Assembly (NCBI GenBank): GCA_001593685.1
Contig: LUKI01000007.1
Location: forward strand, 1 to 56,883
Direction of reading: 5' to 3'
Source: Gammaproteobacteria bacterium F7
Lineage (GTDB): Bacteria > Pseudomonadota > Gammaproteobacteria > Pseudomonadales > IMCC2047
DNA: 56,883 nt
This document shows, piece by piece, positions 7,752 to 17,748 of this stretch. Both the position numbers and the translations under genes were made by a program. Position 1 is the first letter of the stretch. The number at the start of each line of letters is the position of its first letter. The notes under the pieces were generated by a model. That model worked only from the letters and a program-made list of their open reading frames with translations, was not told where the DNA came from and did no database searches.

Positions 7752-10517
7752 CTACGACTCCGCACTGCCAAATACACGCCCTAGATTATTCTTTAATTCA
7801 AAGAACAGGTTCGTAATTTTTTTATAATCCTGCTCATGACTTTCTGCCTCAATTTTTCGTACTAGCAACACAACTTCATCGGCATCATCTAGCCCATATA
7901 ACACGCTGCGCAGTTGATGCGCCTGATCTCGAACACTTTTAAAATCATACTGTTGTAACGCGATATCCAGCTGACTTAACTGACGCAGGACTTCTTCATT
8001 AAGCAATTCCTCCGGCAGGCGACTAAGAAATGACCCTTTTTGTGTTGTCCGTGGTGTTGTCTTTTTAGCCAATGTTGCGCCTGTTTTTAGATCGACAATC
8101 GTATCAATTAATAGCACTTCATCAAGCGGCTTAAACAAGGCCCGGTCAAACCCCTCATCTAACAAACTATGCCCATCATCTTCAAACACCTCAGCAGTTA
8201 AGGCAATCACAGGCGTCTGCGCAACCAATGGTTCACTTCGTCGCATTTCCTTCATGGTTTGCCTTCCATCCAGTCGCGGCATATTCAAATCCATCAGTAC
8301 TAAATCAACAGCGCGAGCATTAACCTCTCTCAAAACCTCAACACCATCACGAACAGCAATAACATCACACCCCTCGGCCTCTAAAACAGCACTAATCAAA
8401 TTTCGATTGAAGCCATTATCCTCCGCCACTAAAACCCTAAAACCTTTCAACCGATAACCTTGAGGAATTTCCCCCTGCAGATTAAACGTTTTTTCTGAGT
8501 GTCTTTTTTCCTTATAGTTTTTTGCCTGCCGCAAGACATGTTGTAATTTAGACCGCCTAATAGGCTTGCTTCTGATATATAACGGGCCAAATCTAGCGCA
8601 CTCATCCTCTAATGCGTTAATCCCCATCAAATCCATAGCCACCAACAAAATAATCGGACCCGTAAAATAATTCCGAATCTCACCAAGCAGCTCATCGCGA
8701 TGCTGGACTCTAAGCTCCTTAGCGGTCAACCCAATAATCAGCACATCTCGCTCTGAGTTAGACTGTTCAAGATTAATTAATAACTTGGATAGACTTTCAC
8801 TCACGGAAATATGGGGTAAAACGGAAATGCCCACGCCTCTCAAAAAGCGCCGCATCCAGGAATTTTGTTCATAAATAAACAGCCGTCCATCATAGCTTGG
8901 TGACAACTGTTTATTGTTCGGGGTATCCAAACGACCATTTGCTATATCACAGCAAATCCCAAAAGAGACTTCCGCACCTTGCCCAGGCTGACTAGAAATA
9001 CGAATATCGCCACCCATCAACTTAGTCAGCTGTTTAGCAATCGCCAAGCCCAAGCCGGTACCACCAAAGCGCCTCGGAATGGTTTTATTCGCCTGACTGA
9101 AAGCATCAAAGATTTGTGACTGGTGCTCGGAGCTAATGCCGATACCAGTGTCTCTAACAGAAAATAACAATTCGACACTATCGTCTTTATGTGATGCCAA
9201 GGACGCGGTAAGAACCACCTGCCCATTATCAGTAAACTTGAGCGCGTTGCTGACTAAATTAGTCAGCACCTGCCGTAATCGCAATGCATCCCCAATCACT
9301 TCAAGGGGCACATTGGGCTCAATAAAGAGGACCAGATCAAGCTGCTTCTTATGAGCAGTCAGAGCGTGCATTGCAACCACATCCTCTAACGCATCCTCAA
9401 GGCAAAAGGGCAACGCTTCCACCCTGACGACACCGGATTCCAGCCGTGTAAAATCTAAAATATCATCAATTGTCGATAATAGAATTTTTGACGCGCCAGT
9501 AATGCTTTTCAGATACTCTTCCTGGCTATCGGTAGGCGACATGGTTTGCAGTAATTTTGCATACCCTGACACAGCTGTCAGTGGCGTTCTTAACTCGTGG
9601 CTCATGCGCGCCAGGAAGTCACCCTTGGCAGCGCTCGCTTCCATCAACTCTTCTCGCGTCGCTTCAAGCTGCTCATTTCGTCGCTCCAACGCTATCAGCG
9701 CGCCCTTCAAACGACCAGTAGACTCATCAACTCTCGCATTCAGGTCTCTACTAGCCTCCTCCACAGAGGCCGCAAGACTATTGATACCATTGATTAGTTC
9801 GCCCAACTCACCCGTCGCTTCAACCGAAGAGCGCTCAGAAAGACTGCCCTCTCCCAGCGCTCTGACCGTATGAGTTAAAGAGCTGATAGGCCGAGAAATC
9901 CCTCGCGCAACAAATCCGGCCAATAAAAATAGGAGCAAAAACCCCACTCCACCCATTATCAAGCTGGTAACGAGAATCGCCTGCTGTTCTTCACGCATGC
10001 GCTGCTCATCCATGATTAGCTGCACCCAACCTAATACTCGATGAGGTTCTGGGCCGTCATCAGCCACCACATCAAACTCATCGAGGTTCAATGAGTTATA
10101 ATAGACCGGTGCCTGAAACGTCCATAACAGGCCTTTACGATCAACGACATATTCGTGCCTTTCTTCCAGCAGTTCGACAACAATTGACTCCCCACTCACA
10201 GCAAGTAACAGCACGCCCTGAGCGTCAAAAAAACGAACTGCACGCATATCATCCTGCTCAAGCATCGTATTCGCCAGACGCTTGAGGGTGGCAAAATCAC
10301 CCGCAAATAAACCAAACTCGGCGGCCCCCACCAAATAACGAGTCATACTGCTGCCATGGTCACTCAACATAGCCTCTCGGTCAGCCTGCCGAGTAATGAC
10401 CATATAAGAGGTCAGCATTGCCGTAATCACAAACAACGGCAAAACCGTCAGCAACAACAAGCGCTGGCTAACACTCAAACCACTTGATTTCATGCGTTGT
10501 TCGTTACCTTTACTCAT
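7752..10517 (-). CDS. BarA/GacS-type hybrid sensor histidine kinase
   Basis: This 921-residue inner-membrane kinase has TM1 around 20-41, a periplasmic sensor to about 180, TM2 around 183-205, HAMP, and a coiled coil. HisKA has its histidine in MSHELRTPL near residue 310, and HATPase_c has NALKF, DTGIGIS and GGTGLGLA. A degenerate receiver, an intact receiver (LVLMDLNMP) and a C-terminal Hpt domain (QAHQLRSV) follow. This order and length match BarA/GacS, which act through a LuxR-type regulator on Csr/Rsm sRNAs. It is last in a regulator-binding protein-TonB receptor-kinase array, 20 bases after the receptor gene. Whether it is the true BarA orthologue or a dedicated paralogue is open. Confidence 0.88.
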   Translation of the reverse strand: MSKGNEQRMKSSGLSVSQRLLLLTVLPLFVITAMLTSYMVITRQADREAMLSDHGSSMTRYLVGAAEFGLFAGDFATLKRLANTMLEQDDMRAVRFFDAQGVLLLAVSGESIVVELLEERHEYVVDRKGLLWTFQAPVYYNSLNLDEFDVVADDGPEPHRVLGWVQLIMDEQRMREEQQAILVTSLIMGGVGFLLLFLLAGFVARGISRPISSLTHTVRALGEGSLSERSSVEATGELGELINGINSLAASVEEASRDLNARVDESTGRLKGALIALERRNEQLEATREELMEASAAKGDFLARMSHELRTPLTAVSGYAKLLQTMSPTDSQEEYLKSITGASKILLSTIDDILDFTRLESGVVRVEALPFCLEDALEDVVAMHALTAHKKQLDLVLFIEPNVPLEVIGDALRLRQVLTNLVSNALKFTDNGQVVLTASLASHKDDSVELLFSVRDTGIGISSEHQSQIFDAFSQANKTIPRRFGGTGLGLAIAKQLTKLMGGDIRISSQPGQGAEVSFGICCDIANGRLDTPNNKQLSPSYDGRLFIYEQNSWMRRFLRGVGISVLPHISVSESLSKLLINLEQSNSERDVLIIGLTAKELRVQHRDELLGEIRNYFTGPIILLVAMDLMGINALEDECARFGPLYIRSKPIRRSKLQHVLRQAKNYKEKRHSEKTFNLQGEIPQGYRLKGFRVLVAEDNGFNRNLISAVLEAEGCDVIAVRDGVEVLREVNARAVDLVLMDLNMPRLDGRQTMKEMRRSEPLVAQTPVIALTAEVFEDDGHSLLDEGFDRALFKPLDEVLLIDTIVDLKTGATLAKKTTPRTTQKGSFLSRLPEELLNEEVLRQLSQLDIALQQYDFKSVRDQAHQLRSVLYGLDDADEVVLLVRKIEAESHEQDYKKITNLFFELKNNLGRVFGSAES

Positions 10518-10537
10518 AATAAGACGGGTCGCTCAAA

Positions 10538-12586
10538 TCAATTCATCGCCAGCTTCAGCCGAATAAAAAACCGCGGTTCAAAAATATTTTCTTCGTCGTA
10601 ATCGAGATAGTCATCCGTAACATTATGAGCAATAAATTCAATTTTCCCTTTCCAATCAGCAACCTGAAGATCCCTGGCAATACGCAAATCAAGCCGGGTA
10701 ATTTCATCCACATCATCACCGCCCGTCCATTCCATTTCCGACGTGTGATAAGCCACACCACTAATTTGCCATGCTGGTAACGGGCGATAAGCCAACAGCA
10801 AACTGGTATTGTGTTTAGGTATGTGGGTGCCAATACTTTCAGGTGATGTATCATCCGGTAGTTCACCATCAATATCGATATAAGCATATTGCCAACTCAT
10901 CAACCAACGCTCGTCTGGCTGATAACGTACCTGTAGTTCAGCCCCCTTGTTATTCCAGTCCAGGCCGTTGCGCCAAACCCGACGCTCGCCATCAATATCT
11001 GCGACGGCTTCTTCGGCGTCATAGCGGGCATCACGCAACTGTTCTTTAAAGAGTTTAAAATCCAGCGTCAAATCGCCCTGCAAAAACTGCCCCAGATAGC
11101 CCACCTCCAGCATATTCAGGCTTTCTTCATCGGCAGAGCCGGTATTACCAATAATTTGATCAATCGGCGTACCGTCAGCAAAGGTAATAACGGTATTTTG
11201 ATAGACACTCAACAGCGAGGGCGTACGTTTACCCGCCGTGATGCTGGTGCGTAACATGTGGTTTGGTGACAGTTGATAATTCAACGCCGCACGCGGTGAG
11301 GCGAAGGAGCCAACAATGGCGTTGCGCTCTACCATCAAACCAAAGTTGGCCCGCCAGGCTGGCGCAAAGTGCCACTCCAAATTACCAAACAGCTGATATT
11401 GCTCTTCATCAATGGTGTCGTCATGCCCCAACAAAAATTGGCTGCTCAGACGATCAACCCGATAGGCGCCACCCCATACCGTGCGTAACTGCTGGTTAAT
11501 ATCAAAAGTACGTTGCAATTCCAGATGGTAACGCTGCGAAACGCCATCGCGGATATCCCCCAGCAGCACCTCATCCACCTGCCCGGGAAATGCAATCGGG
11601 ATTGCAGCTGGCGGTATGTTCATACCCGTCAAATCACTGGCAAGTTCTGACAGCAGTCCGAGCACCGTATCATCTTCAATATGCAGATAATTATGATAAA
11701 AACTTAACTGCACATCACCGTTATCCAGTTGATGGGTCCAGCGCACATGCTGATAATGGTTATCAAATTGCCGGTTGTGGTAGCCGCGCACATCATTTTC
11801 AGGCAGCTTGATGCGATCCCGCCCAAAGCCTAAGGTCACGTCCAGCTCATCATTTAATGTCGGCGTATACAGTCCCTGTAACCGAAATTGCTGATTATTT
11901 AGATCGTCTTTACGCGTATGTGTCGGCCAGGGGCCCGTTTCAGGCTCGCTAAAGGCATCAAAGCCGCTGTTCCGCTGACTCAGAAAAGACACCGAATAAC
12001 TGAAATTTTCGAGGGTTCCTGTATATCGCCCACTGTACTCCTTGGTGTCAATACTGCCATGCAAGGTACGTAACGACAGTTGTGGCGCTGACAGGCTATC
12101 AACCGTCACAATATTAATTGCGCCCAAAAAGGCATTCGAACCATAGGCCGCCGTATTAGAGCCACGAATCACCTCAATATGATCAATGTCATCAATGGCA
12201 ATACCCAGCGACGTCCAAATCACCGTTGACAATGCTGGCTGGTAAACCGAACGTCCATCCACCGACACCTCTAAATGCCCCGGGAAGTCAGGGCTCAGCG
12301 CCCGCGAAGAAACACCCAGTTGACTCCCGGAAACCGAATAACTCAAAAAACCGGGCACTAAGCGTAATAATTGTGGAATTTGTGTCGCACCCGAGGCGGC
12401 TATCATTTCTCGGTCAATGACCGTCACCGATGCCGGCACCTGCATCAACGGCTGCTGTAGCCGCGTGCCCGTCTGAATGACGTCCACATCGGCGTACAAA
12501 TCTATCTCCGTCACAGGTTCCATAGCAAAGCCCTGTGGAGCCCAGCAAAAAAGGGGCAAATATATCATGCGCTGAGATAATCTCAT
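10538..12586 (-). CDS. TonB-dependent outer-membrane receptor
   Basis: This 682-residue receptor has a signal peptide over the first 21 or so residues (cleavage probably after GFA). A plug domain follows (LQQPLMQVPASVTVIDREMI, then IDHIEVIRGSNTAAYGSNAF), and a 22-strand type barrel ends in FFIRLKLAMN. The TonB box may be the VDVIQTGT segment near residue 34. The substrate is not evident. Its ATG overlaps the stop of the periplasmic binding protein gene as ATGA and the hybrid kinase follows, so uptake or sensing of one ligand from the outer membrane to the cytoplasm is likely. Confidence 0.88.
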   Translation of the reverse strand: MRLSQRMIYLPLFCWAPQGFAMEPVTEIDLYADVDVIQTGTRLQQPLMQVPASVTVIDREMIAASGATQIPQLLRLVPGFLSYSVSGSQLGVSSRALSPDFPGHLEVSVDGRSVYQPALSTVIWTSLGIAIDDIDHIEVIRGSNTAAYGSNAFLGAINIVTVDSLSAPQLSLRTLHGSIDTKEYSGRYTGTLENFSYSVSFLSQRNSGFDAFSEPETGPWPTHTRKDDLNNQQFRLQGLYTPTLNDELDVTLGFGRDRIKLPENDVRGYHNRQFDNHYQHVRWTHQLDNGDVQLSFYHNYLHIEDDTVLGLLSELASDLTGMNIPPAAIPIAFPGQVDEVLLGDIRDGVSQRYHLELQRTFDINQQLRTVWGGAYRVDRLSSQFLLGHDDTIDEEQYQLFGNLEWHFAPAWRANFGLMVERNAIVGSFASPRAALNYQLSPNHMLRTSITAGKRTPSLLSVYQNTVITFADGTPIDQIIGNTGSADEESLNMLEVGYLGQFLQGDLTLDFKLFKEQLRDARYDAEEAVADIDGERRVWRNGLDWNNKGAELQVRYQPDERWLMSWQYAYIDIDGELPDDTSPESIGTHIPKHNTSLLLAYRPLPAWQISGVAYHTSEMEWTGGDDVDEITRLDLRIARDLQVADWKGKIEFIAHNVTDDYLDYDEENIFEPRFFIRLKLAMN

Positions 12587-13581
12587 TGCTCGACAACCTC
12601 CAAAACCAGTCCAGACTCATCCCTGACACTAGCACTGAGTTGTTGACGCATTCGCTCCTTTAGCTGCGCTTCATTACCAATGGTTAACCCCAATGACTCC
12701 ACCACCTTGTCATTGATTGACAGGCTGAAGTATCGAGGGTATTGCAATCGCACCATGGGTGCCTTTTGTGACTTCAAAGACAAATAACTGAGTAGCCGTT
12801 CGCCCGTATCCCGCCCAACCTCCAAAGGAGAGCTAAAGATCGAAATTAGCGCTCCAGCATCGGTGTATTTTTTTGAATAACCGATAACCGGAACTCGGTG
12901 GCGGTAACTGAGAAACAGGATCCATTTGGCAATTTTACTGTTGAAGTTCGCCTTATCTGGAATCACCAGGAATACATCGCTTTTGGCGAATATTTTTTTC
13001 AGGTCAGCGATTGGATTACTTTCTTCAAACAGGCTGGCAGCGATTAATTTCAACCCCCTACGCTGGGCAACACGCTTAAATTCACTCAGCCTGTTTGGCG
13101 CCGAAGCATTAACAACGGTTCCCAGTCTGGTCGCCTGCGGGCTAATTAATTTGGCGAGAAGAATAACCCGCTCGGCGGGTTGATCCAGTACGACAGCGCC
13201 CTTCAAAGCATCCGGAAAACCTTTTTCCGTGGTTATTTCACGTAACAGACCACTGGCTGTAATGAAACTTGAATAGATGGTGTCGGAAATATTTTCCTGC
13301 AATGCATAGCGAGTAGCGCGTGTACCGATGGTCACCAGCACATCGATATCATCAGGTAATACGGCCTCTTCACTTAGCAGTGAGTCGAGCGTCAAACTGG
13401 CTATTGGAATCGCCGACTGCTGCTCAAACAACGTGGCACGGATACCCTGTTCCACTTCACGGTAAGGCAAGGCATCACTCGATAGCAGCAATACAATGCC
13501 ATTACCTGCATATAACAAAGGCGCGCACAGCAGCAGCAATAGCGCTAATACCCTTTGCACACTGTATATCACTACGCTCAT
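12583..13581 (-). CDS. ABC-type periplasmic substrate-binding protein
   Basis: This 332-residue protein of the PF04392-like ABC_sub_bind/TrpX family has a signal peptide over residues 1-25. Family features include IDVLVTIGTRAT, AKLISPQATRLGTVVN and the late segment VFLVIPDKANFNSKIAKWI. No ABC permease or ATPase gene accompanies it. A role in ligand presentation to the neighbouring hybrid kinase, or in delivery downstream of the TonB receptor, fits better than a full transporter. It starts 43 bases after the response regulator stop and is coupled to the receptor gene by a four-base overlap. Confidence 0.75.
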   Translation of the reverse strand: MSVVIYSVQRVLALLLLLCAPLLYAGNGIVLLLSSDALPYREVEQGIRATLFEQQSAIPIASLTLDSLLSEEAVLPDDIDVLVTIGTRATRYALQENISDTIYSSFITASGLLREITTEKGFPDALKGAVVLDQPAERVILLAKLISPQATRLGTVVNASAPNRLSEFKRVAQRRGLKLIAASLFEESNPIADLKKIFAKSDVFLVIPDKANFNSKIAKWILFLSYRHRVPVIGYSKKYTDAGALISIFSSPLEVGRDTGERLLSYLSLKSQKAPMVRLQYPRYFSLSINDKVVESLGLTIGNEAQLKERMRQQLSASVRDESGLVLEVVEQ

Positions 13582-13624
13582 TGATCAGCTGTCTCTACGC
13601 ATCCCTACGACCGACATCTTCTTT

Positions 13625-14299
13625 CTACTCGCCTATGTCCTGTGCAGCTTGTATATGCCTCATTTTTTCGCCAATAACCCCTGCCTGAGTGCGATTATTT
13701 AAATTGAGCGCCCTCAAGACACCGCTTACATGCACTTTGATCGTGTTTTCTGATAAATCCAGGCGCCGCGCAATATCTTTATTGCTACGCCCTTCACCCA
13801 GCAACAGCAAAATTTCCTTCTGCCGTTCCGTCAGCACATCGTAGGCATGTTTTAAATCAACGGGAATTTCAAGGGCACCTTCATCAGGATCAGGTTCCAT
13901 GGCAACCTTTAACAAATGAGGGGGCAAGTAAGTGTCCCCTCGCAGCACCAATCGAACGGCGTTAATCAGGGTATCTTCTGATACACTTTTTGGGATAAAA
14001 CCAACCGCGCCCAGCGCGATGGCTTTTTTGATCGTTTCGGGGTCGTCAAGACCTGAAATGACCGCTACTTTGAGGCTCTTGAATTGCTGACACAAACGCT
14101 CCAAAAACTCAAAGCTATCCATGCCCGGCATTTTCAAGTCCACTAACGCCAAGTCATAATCGGATTTACGGCCCAGCAAATCGAACACTTCTCTGGGATC
14201 ATGGGCCAATGAAAAATTAGCGCCTTCAAAGGCGTCGGCCAACGCCCCCTTTAGTCCCGCAATGACGACGTTATGGTCGTCGGCAATGAGAAAATCCAT
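13625..14299 (-). CDS. LuxR/NarL-family response regulator
   Basis: This 224-residue protein has an N-terminal receiver (acidic pair DDH at 7-9, phosphosite D in LALVDLKMPG near 53, K in GFIPKSV). The C-terminal GerE/LuxR helix-turn-helix is LTERQKEILLLLGEGRSNKDIA followed by LSENTIKVHV. It heads the cluster that ends in the hybrid kinase, so the kinase Hpt domain is its likely phosphodonor. It resembles DegU/NarL-type regulators more than GacA/UvrY by eye. Targets may include this cluster and, speculatively, the two GGA-loop RNAs at 7401-7730. Confidence 0.88.
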   Translation of the reverse strand: MDFLIADDHNVVIAGLKGALADAFEGANFSLAHDPREVFDLLGRKSDYDLALVDLKMPGMDSFEFLERLCQQFKSLKVAVISGLDDPETIKKAIALGAVGFIPKSVSEDTLINAVRLVLRGDTYLPPHLLKVAMEPDPDEGALEIPVDLKHAYDVLTERQKEILLLLGEGRSNKDIARRLDLSENTIKVHVSGVLRALNLNNRTQAGVIGEKMRHIQAAQDIGE

Positions 14300-14353
14300 A
14301 GTCCATGCCCAATAATATTAATAAGCGAATGGTCGGCATTATCCCACATAAAA

Positions 14354-14374
14354 ACAGCCTTTCGGTAACGCTGT
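14354..14374 (-). terminator. Rho-independent terminator of putA
   Basis: On the minus strand ACAGC and GCTGT enclose a ten-base loop and are followed by a T run (14350-14354). It lies about 25 bases after the putA stop. Confidence 0.6.
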
Positions 14375-14396
14375 AGGTTTCTTTTCGTTTATGTCT

Positions 14397-17300
14397 TTAT
14401 TTGACCGTTTTTTGTCCGCTCATAAGCTGCACATTACCACCCACTGCCGCGGTATTGACCGTCCGCGTCTGTTCCGTGGAAAAGGCTAGTAAATAATTTG
14501 GCCCGCCAGCCTTTGGTCCCGTTCCAGAAAGTCCACAACCGCCAAAAGGCTGAGCCCCGACAATTGCGCCAACCGTATCTCGGTTAATATAAATATTACC
14601 CACACGGATATTCTGTTGAACCTGTTGAATACGTTGCTCGATACGACTATGAAAACCAAAGGTCAAACCAAAACCAGTATCATTAATGGCGTTAATAACC
14701 TCATCAAACTGGTTAGCCGAGTAACGCACCACATGCAATATTGGCCCAAAATGCTCTTCCGAGAGCTGTCCAATAGCGTCAATTTCAATCAAAGTCGGCG
14801 CAACAAAGTGTCCATTATCACAAGCTGGCGGCAACAAAGACTGGTACAACAATCGCTCTTGCTTTTGCCAATACCCGATATGCTTATTCAAAGCCGCCTG
14901 GGCTGATGCGCTAATCACTGGCCCAATATCAGTTTCCATCGCTAGTGGATCACCAACAATCAACTCATCCATGGCGCCACATAACAATTCAATGACCTGT
15001 TCAGCTATGTCCTCTTGAATATAAAGTACTCGTAATGCCGAGCAACGCTGCCCCGCACTGTTAAAGGCCGATTTCATGACATCCATAACTAACTGCTCCG
15101 GCTGAGCAGAGCTGTCTGCCATCAATACATTTTGCCCGCCGGTCTCTGCAATCAAGGTAGCTATTGGCCCATCACGTAACGCCAACTGCCTATGAATATC
15201 GGTCGCAACTTGGCCGGAGCCTGTAAACGCAACGCCCGCTAATCGCTCATCTAAAAGCGTTGTCGACAAAGCCGCGGAGTCACAGGGCAAATAATGTAAA
15301 ACGGAAGCCGGCACACCGGCTTGATAGAGCAAATCAATCGCTCGCTGGGCCGTTAAAGTGGCTAATGATGAGGGCTTCGCTAACACACAATTACCTGTCA
15401 CAAGTGCGGCAGCAATTTGGCCTGTGAAAATGGCCACCGGAAAATTCCATGGGCTAACACATAAAAAAACGCCACGCCCCTGCAGCCGCAACTCATTTTG
15501 TTCACCCGCAAAACTTGGCAGCACGGTCGGCACCGTCATTTGTGCAACTGCCTGCTGTGCGTAATAACGTAAAAAATCGATTGCTTCACGGACATCGGCA
15601 AGACTGTCTTCAACGGTTTTTCCCGCTTCCTTCACGCACAAGCCAACTAATTCAGCACGGTGCTGCTCAAACAGGTCAGCAGCGATTAGCAATATGTCAG
15701 CCCGCGCCCCAACGGGTTTGTCACGCCATGCCGTCCAGCCCTCTAAAGCCACTGAGAGAGCCTGCTCTACACGGTAACTATCAGCACCGGATAGAACCTG
15801 ATTTTCAGCAATTTTTTGCTGCTTATCCGCAGGATTAAAAGCCTCTCTTGCCGGTAGCGCCAGCTGTTCGCCAGCAATAATCGGCTGGCAAGGTTTAATA
15901 TCAGCAAGCCCCTCTTTAACCGCTAACAAGAAGGATTGCTGCTCCTGCGCATTAGCGAAATTAACACCTTTGGCGCTCTTGCGCTCAGCCCCAAAAACAT
16001 CTGACGGCAGTGGAATCATCGTATTCCGATAGGTGGTTTGCTCGCTATATTTCCTAATCTCTGACGCAGATAAGGTTAGATCCTGCTCACACTCCAGATG
16101 GGCGACCTGATTAACAAAGGAGCTGTTAGCGCCATTTTCAAGCAATCGGCGCACCAGATAAGGCAACAAATCCTGATGCGCGCCAACAGGCGCATACACT
16201 CGGCAGAGAATATCAGCGGCTTTTTCAACACCCGGTTTACCAGTTAGTAATTGCTGATACAGCTCCTCTCCCATTCCATGGAGTCGCTGAAACTCAAAGT
16301 CGTTGCCCGCCGTGCTATGAAGAATAGTCGCGACGGTATGCGCATTATGAGTAGCAAATTGCGGATAAAATGCCTGCCGGTGTGCTAACAAATAATTAGC
16401 GCACGCCAAGTATGAAATATCGGTATTTTTTTTCTCTGTGAATACCGGATAGTCAGCTAAACCCTGTTGCTGCGCATATTTTATTTCATAATCCCAATAA
16501 GCACCTTTCACTAGTCTTAAAGGAATACGGCGCCCACCTATCTCTGCAAGCTGTTTAAGGTAGTTCAGCGAGGATAACGCACGTTTTTGGTAGGCCTGCA
16601 CAGCCAAACCAAGCCCCGGCCATCCAACTAAGTCATCACTCAAATAAACCCGCTCAAATATTTCAAGGGACAGCTCAAGTCGACTCGCCTCCTCGGCATC
16701 AACGGTTAAACCAATACCCAGCTGTTTTGCAGCAACGGCTAACTCAAGTAATAGCGGGCATAAATGACTGACCGCCAACGATCGACGTTTATATTCATAA
16801 CGCGGATAAAGCGCGGATAATTTAACCGAGATACTGGGCCGCTGTTGAACCGGCAAAGTGGTATCACAAGCATTACCAATAACCCTAATGGCGTTTAGAT
16901 AAGCCTGTTTATAGTGCTCCGCATCAGCCGAAGTCAACGCCGCCTCGCCCAGCATATCGTAGGAGTAGAGGTAATGTTGGTTATCTTTTTTCTTGGCGCG
17001 CTGTAATGCCGTGTCAATGTCTTCAGACATCACAAACTGCTCGGCAATGCGCTGCATAGCCTGCTTTAGAATGGTACGAAAAACGGGGGCATCTAAACGT
17101 GCAATTAATTTGTCGAGCTGCTGCTCAGACTGCTGAGGACTTAACAGTCGGCCGCTGAGTGTTAGCGCCCAGGTTGAGGCGTTTACAAAGAGCGATTCGC
17201 TTTGTCCCAAGTGTTGTCGCCATTGTCCGCCGGCCAGCTTATCGGCAATCAATGCATCAACCGTTTCATTGTCTGGGATACGGAGCAAGGCTTCGGCCAG

Positions 17301-17567
17301 GCACATCAGCGTCACGCCTTCCTGGGTAGAGAGATCATAATGCCTTAGCAAGGCCGAAAGCCCTGAATCGTGACTTAGCCTTATCCTGATGCCAGCAATT
17401 AAATCATTTGCCAAAGCCTCACTTTCAGTGATTCCAAGCGATGAACAGGCTACTTCATTGAGCAAGCGCTGCACCACTAAGTTTTCATCGCTTAGATAAT
17501 CACGAGCGATCTCAGCCTTTAAACCGGCCAACTTGGAATAACTCATATTGCTGTCTTCAGGTTCCAT
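14397..17567 (-). CDS. putA: Bifunctional proline/P5C dehydrogenase PutA (short form)
   Basis: This 1056-residue enzyme oxidises proline to glutamate in two steps. An FAD proline dehydrogenase barrel occupies about residues 190-480 (RLVKGAYWDYEIK, then ATHNAHTVATI). An NAD aldehyde dehydrogenase domain follows, with general-base glutamate in IAETGGQN near 808 and catalytic cysteine in SAGQRCSALR near 840. It lacks the ribbon-helix-helix DNA-binding domain that the 1300-residue autorepressing PutA proteins have at the N-terminus. No putP transporter or proline regulator gene is beside it. Starts at M1 and M8 are both possible, neither with a strong Shine-Dalgarno. Confidence 0.93.
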   Translation of the reverse strand: MEPEDSNMSYSKLAGLKAEIARDYLSDENLVVQRLLNEVACSSLGITESEALANDLIAGIRIRLSHDSGLSALLRHYDLSTQEGVTLMCLAEALLRIPDNETVDALIADKLAGGQWRQHLGQSESLFVNASTWALTLSGRLLSPQQSEQQLDKLIARLDAPVFRTILKQAMQRIAEQFVMSEDIDTALQRAKKKDNQHYLYSYDMLGEAALTSADAEHYKQAYLNAIRVIGNACDTTLPVQQRPSISVKLSALYPRYEYKRRSLAVSHLCPLLLELAVAAKQLGIGLTVDAEEASRLELSLEIFERVYLSDDLVGWPGLGLAVQAYQKRALSSLNYLKQLAEIGGRRIPLRLVKGAYWDYEIKYAQQQGLADYPVFTEKKNTDISYLACANYLLAHRQAFYPQFATHNAHTVATILHSTAGNDFEFQRLHGMGEELYQQLLTGKPGVEKAADILCRVYAPVGAHQDLLPYLVRRLLENGANSSFVNQVAHLECEQDLTLSASEIRKYSEQTTYRNTMIPLPSDVFGAERKSAKGVNFANAQEQQSFLLAVKEGLADIKPCQPIIAGEQLALPAREAFNPADKQQKIAENQVLSGADSYRVEQALSVALEGWTAWRDKPVGARADILLIAADLFEQHRAELVGLCVKEAGKTVEDSLADVREAIDFLRYYAQQAVAQMTVPTVLPSFAGEQNELRLQGRGVFLCVSPWNFPVAIFTGQIAAALVTGNCVLAKPSSLATLTAQRAIDLLYQAGVPASVLHYLPCDSAALSTTLLDERLAGVAFTGSGQVATDIHRQLALRDGPIATLIAETGGQNVLMADSSAQPEQLVMDVMKSAFNSAGQRCSALRVLYIQEDIAEQVIELLCGAMDELIVGDPLAMETDIGPVISASAQAALNKHIGYWQKQERLLYQSLLPPACDNGHFVAPTLIEIDAIGQLSEEHFGPILHVVRYSANQFDEVINAINDTGFGLTFGFHSRIEQRIQQVQQNIRVGNIYINRDTVGAIVGAQPFGGCGLSGTGPKAGGPNYLLAFSTEQTRTVNTAAVGGNVQLMSGQKTVK

Positions 17568-17675
17568 TTAAACTGAGCCCCCGCATTTTTTACTGCTGAC
17601 AAACAATTATTAACTACTCTATTACCCTCTTTATTGTTTTACCATTCTGAATGCCGCAAAAACAGACAGGAAAAA

Positions 17676-17700
17676 AAATGCCCGCATAAAGCGGGCATTT
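17676..17700 (-). terminator. Terminator of the mgsABC operon
   Basis: AAATGCCCGC and GCGGGCATTT form a perfect ten-pair stem around a five-base loop. On the minus strand the stem is followed by a run of eight T, about 50 bases after the mgsC stop. The A and T tracts on both sides suggest it could act in both directions. Confidence 0.85.
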
Positions 17701-17748
17701 TCAATTAACGTTTGTAATAGCCAGTTTGAGGCTAGCACCAAGTGTTAA

